From an uncultured Muribaculaceae bacterium (GTDB taxonomy: Bacteria; Bacteroidota; Bacteroidia; Bacteroidales; Muribaculaceae): a DNA stretch of 64,000 nucleotides. The stretch lies in contig CAKUMB010000001.1 in the NCBI GenBank assembly GCA_934667475.1, positions 1 to 64,000 of the forward strand, written 5' to 3'. Shown one piece after another: positions 16,897 to 25,268 of this stretch. Numbering within the stretch: position 1 is the first letter of the stretch; every line of letters begins with the position of its first letter. A model generated the notes under the pieces. The model worked only from the letters and a program-made list of their open reading frames with translations. It was not told where the DNA came from and made no database searches. A program made the position numbers and the translations under genes.

Positions 16897-18765
16897 TCAC
16901 TGCTGGTCGCTGTCCCACCACACGTTGATGGTCCAAGCGTCGTCGGCACGGTTCCACATAACCTCTTCGCCCTTAGAGTCAACCATTGTTGCACCAGGCA
17001 CCTGCGCGCCAATGGCCTGCAGATTCTTGCTGTTGTAGTTGTACTCATGCGAGCACTGGCGCCAGCGGCGGAACTGCTTGCCCAGAGGAATTGACTTCTG
17101 AGCAGCTGTGCTCTGATAGTAGGCTGCGGGGATGTTCCAACCCAGGAAGTACTCGGGTTTGAAGTCGTAGCGGCGCATGTCGTTCCAAATCTCCACCGAG
17201 AACTGGAGGGCCAGACGCTTCTGGGTGAGAATCTTACCCAGAGTGAGGTCGCCTGCTGTGCCGAGACCATTCTGAACGTAGTTGTCGATGTCGGCCTGAG
17301 CCATCGGGGTGAACGACGGGCACTTCTCAAGGCCCTGGTCCTCATTAACCCAAGTTTTCAGCTTAGAGTTCATCAGCTCGATGCTGGCGCGCACACCCTT
17401 GGTATAAGCCTCGTAGGCACCAGCCTTGTTGCCCTGGTTGAAGAGCACCTCGGCGCGGATGAAGCATGCCTCGGCATATGTGCCGATGTAGCTGGGCGAT
17501 GAAACGCGGCTATAGAACGAGCCCGACTCAGCCGAACCGTCAACACCCTTCTCGTTGCGGTAAAGCAGGTCGACATTGGCTGCATAGCCCTTCGACGAGC
17601 TGGTGCTTTCCACATAGATGGTGTCGCCAAGGCGGTCGGCGGCAGCATCTTTGCAATACCAGCGCCCTTCATCCTTATTATATATGGCGCGGATCGGGCC
17701 ACCGCTTGTGCGGATTGCCGACTGCAGGTCTACGCCCATCGAGCGGCGCCAGTTGCCGCTCCACTTGATTTCGGCAGGAGTGTTTGCGCTCTTACCCGAC
17801 ATAGCCCAAGGCAGAATGTGGTCGGCGCGCGGATCCTCTATGCCGCAGCCAGCAAAGTTGGTGAGGTTGTCATAGAGCATCTTGGTGGGCATGTAGCCAG
17901 AGTTCATGCCGCACACCGAGTACAATGGCGAGTAGTCCACAGGCTCGTCCCAGCCCAGCACATCGTGGCTCGAGCTGTTGGCGTCGGTGTGGTTAACTAT
18001 GGTGTTGTCTTCATTGCTCTGCATTGCCTTGTCGAGGCATGCGAGAATCTCGGTAGCGTCATACTTGCCGTCCTTGTAGCTGCCGGCACCCTTCTTCACA
18101 AGGTGGTTGAGCCAGCGGGCTTTAAGCAGATAGGCCAGCTTGATCCACTTGTTGAGGTTACCGCCGTTCCACGAGTCGCCAGCGGCGAGAGTGGGTATGT
18201 TGGTGGCTTGGCTCTGACCCTTTTCAAGCAGTTCGATTGCCTCTTCGATGTCGCTGATGCAGCCCATGAATATGGTCTTGCCAGTGTCGTATTCAGGCGT
18301 TGCGTTGGGGCCGCATGCCTGGGTGTAGGGCATTTCACCATAGAGGTCGGTCATCAGCATAAAGCCGTAGGCGCGGAGCAACTTGGCTGCGCCGGCATAC
18401 TGATAGTTGCCTGCGGCCATGGCCTTGTCGTACATGTCCTGGTTGTTGACATTGGCGCCCACAAAGAACCACTGGTAGGGGGTGGTGACGATACCATCGG
18501 CAGGCGACCAGTCGCTCATGTTGGCATAGGTGCCGCCAGCATAGTTGCGGGTCCAGTCGCCCATTGCCATTGACGAGCGCCAAGCGGCAAACTGGTTGGC
18601 ATCGTTGGTGTAGAACTGAATGTGGGCCAGACGCTGCTGGTATTGAACGCTAATGTCTGTAGGGCTGTCGGGGTTGGTGTTGATGTCGAGCCAGTCGTTG
18701 CACGAGGTCATCGACAGCATCGACATTCCAGCCGCGCCCAATAATAATGACTTATATAGTTTCAT
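16897..18765 (-). CDS. SusD/RagB-family outer-membrane lipoprotein (first pair)
   Basis: A 622-residue surface lipoprotein: signal peptide, lipobox SMTSC with the lipidated Cys at 22, then DWLDINTNPDSPT, the N-terminal hallmark of the SusD_2 subfamily. SusD-like proteins bind the substrate at the surface and form the lid of the SusC transporter. The sequence continues with the helical TPR-like segments typical of the family (AAKLLRAYGFMLMTDLYGE; RAEVLFNQGNKAGAYEAY) and ends ITVWWD-like (TINVWWDSD). It starts 41 bases after the SusC gene and is the last gene of the pair. No carbohydrate-active enzyme lies nearby, so the substrate cannot be named; SusD_2 members are also used for non-glycan nutrients. 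Confidence 0.93.
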   Translation of the reverse strand: MKLYKSLLLGAAGMSMLSMTSCNDWLDINTNPDSPTDISVQYQQRLAHIQFYTNDANQFAAWRSSMAMGDWTRNYAGGTYANMSDWSPADGIVTTPYQWFFVGANVNNQDMYDKAMAAGNYQYAGAAKLLRAYGFMLMTDLYGEMPYTQACGPNATPEYDTGKTIFMGCISDIEEAIELLEKGQSQATNIPTLAAGDSWNGGNLNKWIKLAYLLKARWLNHLVKKGAGSYKDGKYDATEILACLDKAMQSNEDNTIVNHTDANSSSHDVLGWDEPVDYSPLYSVCGMNSGYMPTKMLYDNLTNFAGCGIEDPRADHILPWAMSGKSANTPAEIKWSGNWRRSMGVDLQSAIRTSGGPIRAIYNKDEGRWYCKDAAADRLGDTIYVESTSSSKGYAANVDLLYRNEKGVDGSAESGSFYSRVSSPSYIGTYAEACFIRAEVLFNQGNKAGAYEAYTKGVRASIELMNSKLKTWVNEDQGLEKCPSFTPMAQADIDNYVQNGLGTAGDLTLGKILTQKRLALQFSVEIWNDMRRYDFKPEYFLGWNIPAAYYQSTAAQKSIPLGKQFRRWRQCSHEYNYNSKNLQAIGAQVPGATMVDSKGEEVMWNRADDAWTINVWWDSDQQ

Positions 18766-18806
18766 ATTTTAAACTGTCTAAATTAATGGGTAACAAGAAT
18801 TGTTGT

Positions 18807-21800
18807 TTAGAATGTGAGGTTCACACCAAATGCGAAGCTTGCAGTAGAGGGAACGCCGCAGTAGTCGAAGCCTACCGACGATGAGCCACCCACGCCCGAG
18901 CCGCTGGCTGCTGCTTCGGGATCGCCATCGTAGTTGGTGAACAGGAGCAGGTTGGTGGCAGTGGCTGTGAGGCTTGCGCGCTTGATGAACTTAGTCTTTG
19001 CAAGGAATGCCTTAGGCAGAGTATAGGTCAGCGACAGTGAGCGCAGACGCAGCGAGTTCACGTCGGTGATCCAGTTGGTCGACTCATAGTTGTAGTAACC
19101 AGTGTAGTAGTTCTTGATGATGTTGTAGCCACTCATCACCTTGCCGTCGAATGTGTAGGTCTTGTCGGCTTCCCAAGTGTTGGTCACCTCTTCGCCCTTT
19201 TCGTTAACACCGCTGATGGTGAGGGGCTGGTTGCGCACGTCGGCCGAGAACTGGCTGACACCACTCTGGGTCATAGCATACTTAGTGCCGTTGAACACAG
19301 CACCGCCCACGCGGAACTCCCACAGCATGTTGAGCGAGAAGTTCTTGTAAGTGAAGGTGTTGTTAAGACCGCCAGTGAACTTGGCCTCACGGTTGGCCAC
19401 CTCATAAGTCTTATTGTCGGTGGTGGGCATGCCGTTCTTGTCGAGGATAAGACGGCCCTGATCGTCGCGCTTCATAGTCTTACCGGCGATTGCCATAAAG
19501 TGGCCGCCGCTGAATGTTGCGGCCTGCACGTTGCCATACTGCACGTCGGTCACATACATCACGTCCATGCCCTTGGGCAGGCCGTCCATGGTGCCACGGT
19601 TGCCGGCTGCGTTGAGGCTGATGTCCCAAGTGAAGTCCTTAGTCTGGACGGGAGTGCCGCCAATGCTGATTTCAAGACCCTTGTTGTAAACCACGCCCAC
19701 GTTCTGCATGCAGAAGATGTAGCCGGTGGATTGCGGGCCGCGCGGAGAGATGATCTGGTTGATCGACTTATTGGTGTAGTAAGCGATGTCGAATTTCAGA
19801 CGGTTCTGGAAGAAGCGGAGCTCAAGACCGAGCTCGGTAGAACGGGTCTTCTCGGGCACCAGATATGGGTTGCCACGCTCCCAGTTGTTACCTACGCCAG
19901 TCACGCCGCCAAGATAAGTCTTAACAGGCCACAGAGTGGTGTTGGTCATATAAGGAACAGTACCCTTACCTACCTCAGCCCACGAAGCGCGCAGCTTACC
20001 GAATGTGAGCCAGTCGGGACGGGCCTCGCCCATGAGTTCGGTGAATGCGATGGCACCGCTCACCGAGGGATAGAAGAACGAGCGGCTTGCCTTGGGCAGA
20101 GTCGAGTTCCAGTCGTTGCGGCCGGTAACGGTCAAGAAGATGGCGTTGCGCCAGTCGGCACGGAGTTCGCCGTAGACACCCACGAGGCGAGTGCGGCTGC
20201 TGCCATGCTGGAACTTCTTGTTGTCGTCGGTGGCGTTGCTGTAGCTGTAGAGGCCTTCTACGGCAAAGTTCCAAGCCATCATGTAGTCGCGCTGGCTCTT
20301 GGAATACTCAGTGGTGGTACCCAGCATGAGGTTCACGTTGAAGTCGCCAAACTGCTTGTTGAAGTTGGTCATGAGGTTGGTAGAGAGGAAGCGATACTTA
20401 AGAGTGTTGTCGCTCATCATACCATTCTGCCACACTTGCTTCACGGCACCGCCGGGAGCGTAGCGGGTAGAGTTTTGAGTAGTGTAGGAGTCAACACCCA
20501 TGCGGTAGTTGATCCACCACCAGTCGGTGATGTCGGCCTTCACGTTGAAGTTGCCAGTGAAGCGCTCGGTCTTGTCAAAGAAGCTGTTCTTGTTGATGAT
20601 CCAGTATGGGTTGTCGCGCTCGTCCCACGGGTCGAGGCGGTTGCCAAACATGCGGTAGCGGTTGCCGTTCTCATCAAGATAGTGGGTCATGTCGTCGCTG
20701 GGCGACCAGTTGTACACACCATAGAGTGCGCCTGTACCGCTCGAGCCATAGAGGGCTGCACCGGTCAGGGTCTTGGTGGTGCGGGCGTCGCTGTAGGCAG
20801 CGTTGGCGCCGAATGTGAAGATTTTATACTTCTGCTCGCCGTTGAAGCGGAAAGTGGTCTTGGTGTAGCCGGTGGTGGGCACAATACCGTCTTGGTCGTA
20901 GAACGATCCCGACAGGTAGAACTTGCTGTTCTTGGTGCCGCCAGCCACGCTCAGGTTGGTGTCCCACACGCCGCTGTTCTGGAAGAAGTTGCCAATGTTG
21001 TCGTAGCTCTGGGTGGAAGCGTCGTAGCGCTCGCCCCATGAGGTGTAGGCGTAGTCGTTAAACACGGTGCCGGTGTAGTTGCCGTCTTTGTCATATTGGT
21101 CGTCCATGTAGCCGCGCTTGAACTGCGTCTGGGTCTTGGGCAGATTCTTGGCCCACGAAGTGATGTATTTGGCGCTGAGGTTGACCTCAACGTTGCCTTC
21201 CTTACCCTGCTTGGTGGTGATGAGCACAACGCCGTTGGCAGCGCGCGAGCCGTAGAGTGCCGAAGCAGCCGGGCCCTTGAGCACACTCATGCTCTCGATG
21301 TCCTCGGGGTTGATATCCATCACACGGTTGCTCGATGTGGTGGCTGAGCGCATCATGCCGTCGAAGGCCGAGTTGCCCACGCTTGAGGTGGAGTTGTCGT
21401 AAACCACACCGTCGACCACAAACAGAGGCTGGTTGTCCATATTCTCAGAGCCGGAAGTACCGCCTCGCAAGATGATCTGCGAACCAGAACCTGCGGCGCC
21501 CGACGACTGGGTGATGTTCACACCAGCGATTTTGCCGGCCAGCGAGTTGATGGCATTGGTGTTTTTGTTTTTCATAAGTTCATCGGCCTTGATGTCGTCG
21601 ATGGCATAGCCCAGCGCCTTCTTGTCGCGCTTGATGCCGAGGGCGGTAACCACAACCTCGTCGAGGGTTTGGCTGCCGTCGTCCATTGTGATTTCCATTG
21701 AGCTGCCGGTCACTTTCACCTCTTGGGGCTTGGATCCGACGTAGGACACGATGAGTGTGCTGCCGGGAGCAGCGTTTACCTGGAATTTACCGTCAAGGTC

Positions 21801-21998
21801 GGTGGCGGTGCCGTGCTTAGTGCCCTTTACCATGATGGTGGCACCAATCAGAGGCTCGCCTTTGGCATCTTTGACAATGCCAGTCACTTTGTTGCTTTGC
21901 GCAGCGGCGGTGAAGCCCACTCCGTTGAGGCTTGTCATGCCCACGGGAGCTCCGCATGCCAGTGTCAGCGCAGCCAACAATACACATTGCTTCTTCAT
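18807..21998 (-). CDS. SusC/RagA-family TonB-dependent outer-membrane transporter (first pair)
   Basis: A 1063-residue TonB-dependent porin. After the signal peptide (MKKQCVLLAALTLACG) comes a carboxypeptidase-D-like beta-sandwich (VTGIVKDAKGEPLIGATI), then the TonB-box region (LDEVVVTALG), the plug (NSLAGKIAGVNI; SQIILRGG; PLFVVDG) and a 22-strand-type barrel that ends in the classical terminal Phe (FGVNLTF). It imports a ligand using proton-motive force passed on by TonB. I start it at the ATG at 21998; a GTG two codons upstream is in frame. Its first ~15 residues are almost identical to those of the other SusC in this window (25269-28406), pointing to a shared ancestor or to recombination. 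Confidence 0.95.
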   Translation of the reverse strand: MKKQCVLLAALTLACGAPVGMTSLNGVGFTAAAQSNKVTGIVKDAKGEPLIGATIMVKGTKHGTATDLDGKFQVNAAPGSTLIVSYVGSKPQEVKVTGSSMEITMDDGSQTLDEVVVTALGIKRDKKALGYAIDDIKADELMKNKNTNAINSLAGKIAGVNITQSSGAAGSGSQIILRGGTSGSENMDNQPLFVVDGVVYDNSTSSVGNSAFDGMMRSATTSSNRVMDINPEDIESMSVLKGPAASALYGSRAANGVVLITTKQGKEGNVEVNLSAKYITSWAKNLPKTQTQFKRGYMDDQYDKDGNYTGTVFNDYAYTSWGERYDASTQSYDNIGNFFQNSGVWDTNLSVAGGTKNSKFYLSGSFYDQDGIVPTTGYTKTTFRFNGEQKYKIFTFGANAAYSDARTTKTLTGAALYGSSGTGALYGVYNWSPSDDMTHYLDENGNRYRMFGNRLDPWDERDNPYWIINKNSFFDKTERFTGNFNVKADITDWWWINYRMGVDSYTTQNSTRYAPGGAVKQVWQNGMMSDNTLKYRFLSTNLMTNFNKQFGDFNVNLMLGTTTEYSKSQRDYMMAWNFAVEGLYSYSNATDDNKKFQHGSSRTRLVGVYGELRADWRNAIFLTVTGRNDWNSTLPKASRSFFYPSVSGAIAFTELMGEARPDWLTFGKLRASWAEVGKGTVPYMTNTTLWPVKTYLGGVTGVGNNWERGNPYLVPEKTRSTELGLELRFFQNRLKFDIAYYTNKSINQIISPRGPQSTGYIFCMQNVGVVYNKGLEISIGGTPVQTKDFTWDISLNAAGNRGTMDGLPKGMDVMYVTDVQYGNVQAATFSGGHFMAIAGKTMKRDDQGRLILDKNGMPTTDNKTYEVANREAKFTGGLNNTFTYKNFSLNMLWEFRVGGAVFNGTKYAMTQSGVSQFSADVRNQPLTISGVNEKGEEVTNTWEADKTYTFDGKVMSGYNIIKNYYTGYYNYESTNWITDVNSLRLRSLSLTYTLPKAFLAKTKFIKRASLTATATNLLLFTNYDGDPEAAASGSGVGGSSSVGFDYCGVPSTASFAFGVNLTF

Positions 21999-22438
21999 AC
22001 GCACATGAATTTAATAGTAGTGTTACGTTTTTAGTTGTTTAGGTTTAATATTCCGTATCTAAATTGCGGACGGTTTCCATGCATAAGAGCATTTTGGTGC
22101 TGCATCGCGTGCAGCGAGGTGGTGAAGAATCCGCCTTAATTTATTCTGGTTTATTTACTTGCCTGCACTCCGTTTTCACTTCATGCAACCACAAAGAAAA
22201 AACATTTTTTCATACCGAACAACTTTTTCTTTACTTTTTTCACTAAAACGCACAAACTTTCAACCAATTATGCACATTTTATATTGTAGAAAATACAATG
22301 TGTTACACAACTATGCTGTACAACATACAAAAACCAGTAGGCCAAGCCTTTTGGGGGCTTAAACCTACTGGTTTCATATTTCAACCGGCCATGCCGCCAC
22401 AAGGGGGCGGATGGCAGCTTTGCTCCTACCTAATTGGG
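21999..22438. other. intergenic leader between the two SusC/SusD operons
   Basis: About 440 A/T-rich bases without a gene. It contains the terminator of the upstream operon (22331-22374) and, closer to the SusC gene, a small hairpin (GCTGCA 22099-22104 with TGCAGC 22110-22115) that would lie in the SusC mRNA leader if transcription starts upstream of it. I find no -33/-7 pair with consensus spacing here, so the SusC promoter is not assigned. Confidence 0.5.
22331..22374 (-). terminator. hairpin ending the upstream SusC/SusD operon
   Basis: Perfect 11-bp outer stem AAACCAGTAGG (22331-22341) with CCTACTGGTTT (22364-22374), plus an inner AAGCC/GGCTT pairing. It lies 64 bases beyond the lipoprotein stop on the minus strand. 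The following minus-strand bases are only moderately T-rich. Confidence 0.7.
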
Positions 22439-23290
22439 TTAGAGGGCGCCAAATTGCTTCAGGGTCATCGGGTTGGCCTTGTTGGTGCGGTTGCCGCTGA
22501 GCAGCTGCAGATAGGCGCGGCCGATGTACCACGTCCACCAGTCGGTGAATGTGGCTTCTTTGCCAGCTACGGTGGTGTACTTAATCTGGCCAAGGTTCTC
22601 ACCCGTGTTGGCATCGATGCGGAAGAGGGTGAGGTCGCGGCGCTGGTAGCCCTTGCTGTTGAACACGGTCTTCTTGATGGTGGGAGTGAAGTAGCTTGTG
22701 GCCTCGCCAAAGGCAACAGGCTCGCCCACGTTCTCATATTCGCCGGTCTCGGTGTTTTTGAGCGCATACTGGATTTTGTCCGTAAACGGAGTGCCGTCGG
22801 CCTCATACAGGAAGTTGAAGAAGCGCACCGAGCAGTGTGTGGCGGTCTCGGCCGTGCCGGGGAATGTGGGCACCTCGGGAGCCTCGAGCAGCTTGGGCTC
22901 CTGGGTGAGGTCGTAGACGAATGCCAGGTAGTGCTTGCCGGGCTTGAGGTCTTTCACCGTGCCCGAGTATTTCACAACCTTGTCTTTGCCCTTGAACGCG
23001 ATGTTGAGGTCGCCGGCGTCAACTGTGTAATACAGGGCCACGCCGCCACTGGGTATGAAGTTGTAGGTGGCAAGGAAGGTAGAGCCGTCGTTGCCATGCT
23101 CCACGCCGTTGATGTCGACGTAGTAGATGTAGTTGGCCGGCACACTGGGCAGCGGCACCACATAGTAGATCTGCACATATGCCTTGTTGTTGTTGTCCAC
23201 CTCTTCAAACTGATAAGTGACATCAACGTCCGAGCACGAGGCCACAAGGGCCATGAGCAGGCACAGGGTTAAATATTTGATATATTTCAT
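22439..23290 (-). CDS. lipoprotein in the SusE position of the second SusC/SusD operon
   Basis: A 283-residue lipoprotein: signal peptide and lipobox LVASC with Cys at 19. The mature part starts with an acidic stretch (SDVDVTYQFEEVD) and then has short beta-strand-like repeats (YIYYVDINGV; GGVALYYTVDAG; KHYLAFVYDL) recalling DUF4397-like Ig-fold lipoproteins. I cannot assign a family firmly. It is the third gene after SusC and SusD, 52 bases behind SusD, the place usually taken by a SusE/SusF-like surface binding protein. By position it probably helps capture the same unknown ligand. A terminator follows. Confidence 0.75.
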   Translation of the reverse strand: MKYIKYLTLCLLMALVASCSDVDVTYQFEEVDNNNKAYVQIYYVVPLPSVPANYIYYVDINGVEHGNDGSTFLATYNFIPSGGVALYYTVDAGDLNIAFKGKDKVVKYSGTVKDLKPGKHYLAFVYDLTQEPKLLEAPEVPTFPGTAETATHCSVRFFNFLYEADGTPFTDKIQYALKNTETGEYENVGEPVAFGEATSYFTPTIKKTVFNSKGYQRRDLTLFRIDANTGENLGQIKYTTVAGKEATFTDWWTWYIGRAYLQLLSGNRTNKANPMTLKQFGAL

Positions 23291-23342
23291 TGTAGTCGTC
23301 TTTATTTGTTTAGTAGTTAAATGAAATTGACGTTTAGCTCAA

Positions 23343-25238
23343 TCAGTTGGGCATGTCGCCAGGATATGCAAACCAGGGTATCGAGCACTGGTAGTTGGGC
23401 GCGTCGCCAGCAATGGGGCGCAGGGCCTGCAGATTTTTGACGTTCCACATATACTCCGAATTGTAGCGCGGGCGCAGACGGAAGCATGGCGAGCCGGCGT
23501 TGTCCACATTGTAGGCCGAGCGGCGACCCTGCACCTCGGCGGGCATCAGATAGAAGCCCTTGTACACCTTGGTGGGGTCGTTGTCCTTCTTCTGGTTCAC
23601 CATAGTCTTGTCGAAGCCGTTGCCGTTGGTGGGATACTCGCCAGTGTACTGGATGTCGTACATGTATTTGCGCTGGTCAACCCACACCTCGTTGGCACCC
23701 CACGGATACAGAGCCATGAACTTCTGCATCATGATGTGCGACAGTGTGAAGTCGGCCACGGTCATACCTGCCACATAGGGGCCGTTGAGGTATTCCTGAG
23801 CAAGGGCCTTGAATGTGGCCGAGGTCACCTTGTCGCCCTGGTGGTAGGTCTTGCCGTCGTTCAGAGTGACAAGCTTGCCGGGCACTATGTAGCTTGCGGT
23901 GAAGTCCATGTCGGCTGCGAGGGCCTTCTTCCATGTTTCGAGGGCGTCGGCCTTGCTGCCATACTTATACTGGATTTCAGCGAGGTCAAACAGCAGCTCG
24001 GAATAAGTGGTGAGGATGTAGGGGGCGTTGTTGCGGTAAAGCCAGCGTCCTTCGCCGTCCTTGGCGTCGTCCACAGCCTCGCGGCGGCCATGGAAGCCGG
24101 GAGCTGTGGCAATGGGGCCGCCGGCGCCGGTGAAGCTGCTGCCCACATAGTAGAGATTGCGCAGCATCTCGCGGTCGTCGATGGTGGCCATCGAGTTGCT
24201 GTCTTCAGTGGCGAGCTTCACAAGGCGGCGCGGGTCGAAGTGGCCGATGGCCGCTGTGGTGTCGCTGGTGTACTGCTTCTCGGCCAGCAGGTAGGGATAG
24301 TGGTCGAGGTTGTGCACGCTGTCCACGTCGCGAATCTTGTCGCCCTTGTCGTCGTATTGCGGGATTGTGCCTGTGAACAGCTGCACGGCATAGTCGTGCT
24401 GGAAGTAGCTGTAGCCGAGGCTGCCGCGGTAGGGGCCCCAGAAGTTGTTGTAGGCAGTCTGCGCAGCGTCGGAGCCGCCGCCCTCGATGGTCACGGTGGC
24501 ATTGTCGGCATTGCTTGCAAACGACTTGCTGACGGCGTCGATAAACTCGTCGTAGTATTTCTCCTTAAAGTCGTCCTTGCACGAGAGCGAAGCCAGATTG
24601 CGGGCAATCACTGCGTAGGCAAACTTAATCCATTTCTCTTTGTTGCCCTTGTAGATGTAGTCGTTGTTGGTGATGCGGTTGCCATAGTTGGTCTTGTCGT
24701 CCTTCTCAAGATACTCGATGGCCTGCTTGGCCCATGCACGCACCTGGGGATAGATTTCCTCCTGATAGTCGTAGTGGTGCGAGGTGAGTCCGGACACAAA
24801 GGCTTCCTTCATAGGCACCTCGCCGTGCTGCTTGGTGAGCAGATCCCACGAGAATGCCTTCATGGCCAGACCCATGCCGGCCAGCGTCCAGTTTTCGGCC
24901 TTCACACTCTGGTTGATCATGTTCTCAAGGTTCATACCCTGGCTCCAGTACACCATGCGCCACACCATGCCGCCGGCATCCGAGCCTTTGGTGTAGAAGT
25001 GTGAAGCAAAGCTGGTGTAGCTTGAAGTGCCCATCATCTGCGTAATGGGGGCCACAGCGCGCAGGTCGTAGTAGATTTCATTGTAGGCCTGCTCGATGCC
25101 CGCCAGATACAGGTAGCCCTCCACATAGTCGGGGGCATCTGTGTTTCTGTTCACGTCGAGGTAGTCGTCACAGCTGGTGGCGCCCACCGACAGCAGCACT
25201 GCCGACGCGATTGCATATAATAATGATTTCTTTTTCAT
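23343..25238 (-). CDS. SusD/RagB-family outer-membrane lipoprotein (second pair)
   Basis: A 631-residue SusD_2-type lipoprotein. Signal peptide, lipobox GATSC with Cys at 23, then DDYLDVNRNTDAPD, the same subfamily signature as the first pair. It has the expected helical repeats (AEIQYKYGSKADALETWKKA) and ends with the LRPRYNSEYMWNVKNL region common near the C-terminus of these proteins. It lies 30 bases after its SusC partner and 52 bases before the small lipoprotein, so the three are one operon. Substrate unknown. Confidence 0.93.
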   Translation of the reverse strand: MKKKSLLYAIASAVLLSVGATSCDDYLDVNRNTDAPDYVEGYLYLAGIEQAYNEIYYDLRAVAPITQMMGTSSYTSFASHFYTKGSDAGGMVWRMVYWSQGMNLENMINQSVKAENWTLAGMGLAMKAFSWDLLTKQHGEVPMKEAFVSGLTSHHYDYQEEIYPQVRAWAKQAIEYLEKDDKTNYGNRITNNDYIYKGNKEKWIKFAYAVIARNLASLSCKDDFKEKYYDEFIDAVSKSFASNADNATVTIEGGGSDAAQTAYNNFWGPYRGSLGYSYFQHDYAVQLFTGTIPQYDDKGDKIRDVDSVHNLDHYPYLLAEKQYTSDTTAAIGHFDPRRLVKLATEDSNSMATIDDREMLRNLYYVGSSFTGAGGPIATAPGFHGRREAVDDAKDGEGRWLYRNNAPYILTTYSELLFDLAEIQYKYGSKADALETWKKALAADMDFTASYIVPGKLVTLNDGKTYHQGDKVTSATFKALAQEYLNGPYVAGMTVADFTLSHIMMQKFMALYPWGANEVWVDQRKYMYDIQYTGEYPTNGNGFDKTMVNQKKDNDPTKVYKGFYLMPAEVQGRRSAYNVDNAGSPCFRLRPRYNSEYMWNVKNLQALRPIAGDAPNYQCSIPWFAYPGDMPN

Positions 25239-25268
25239 TTACTTTAAGTGATTTAATGTTATAGATGA

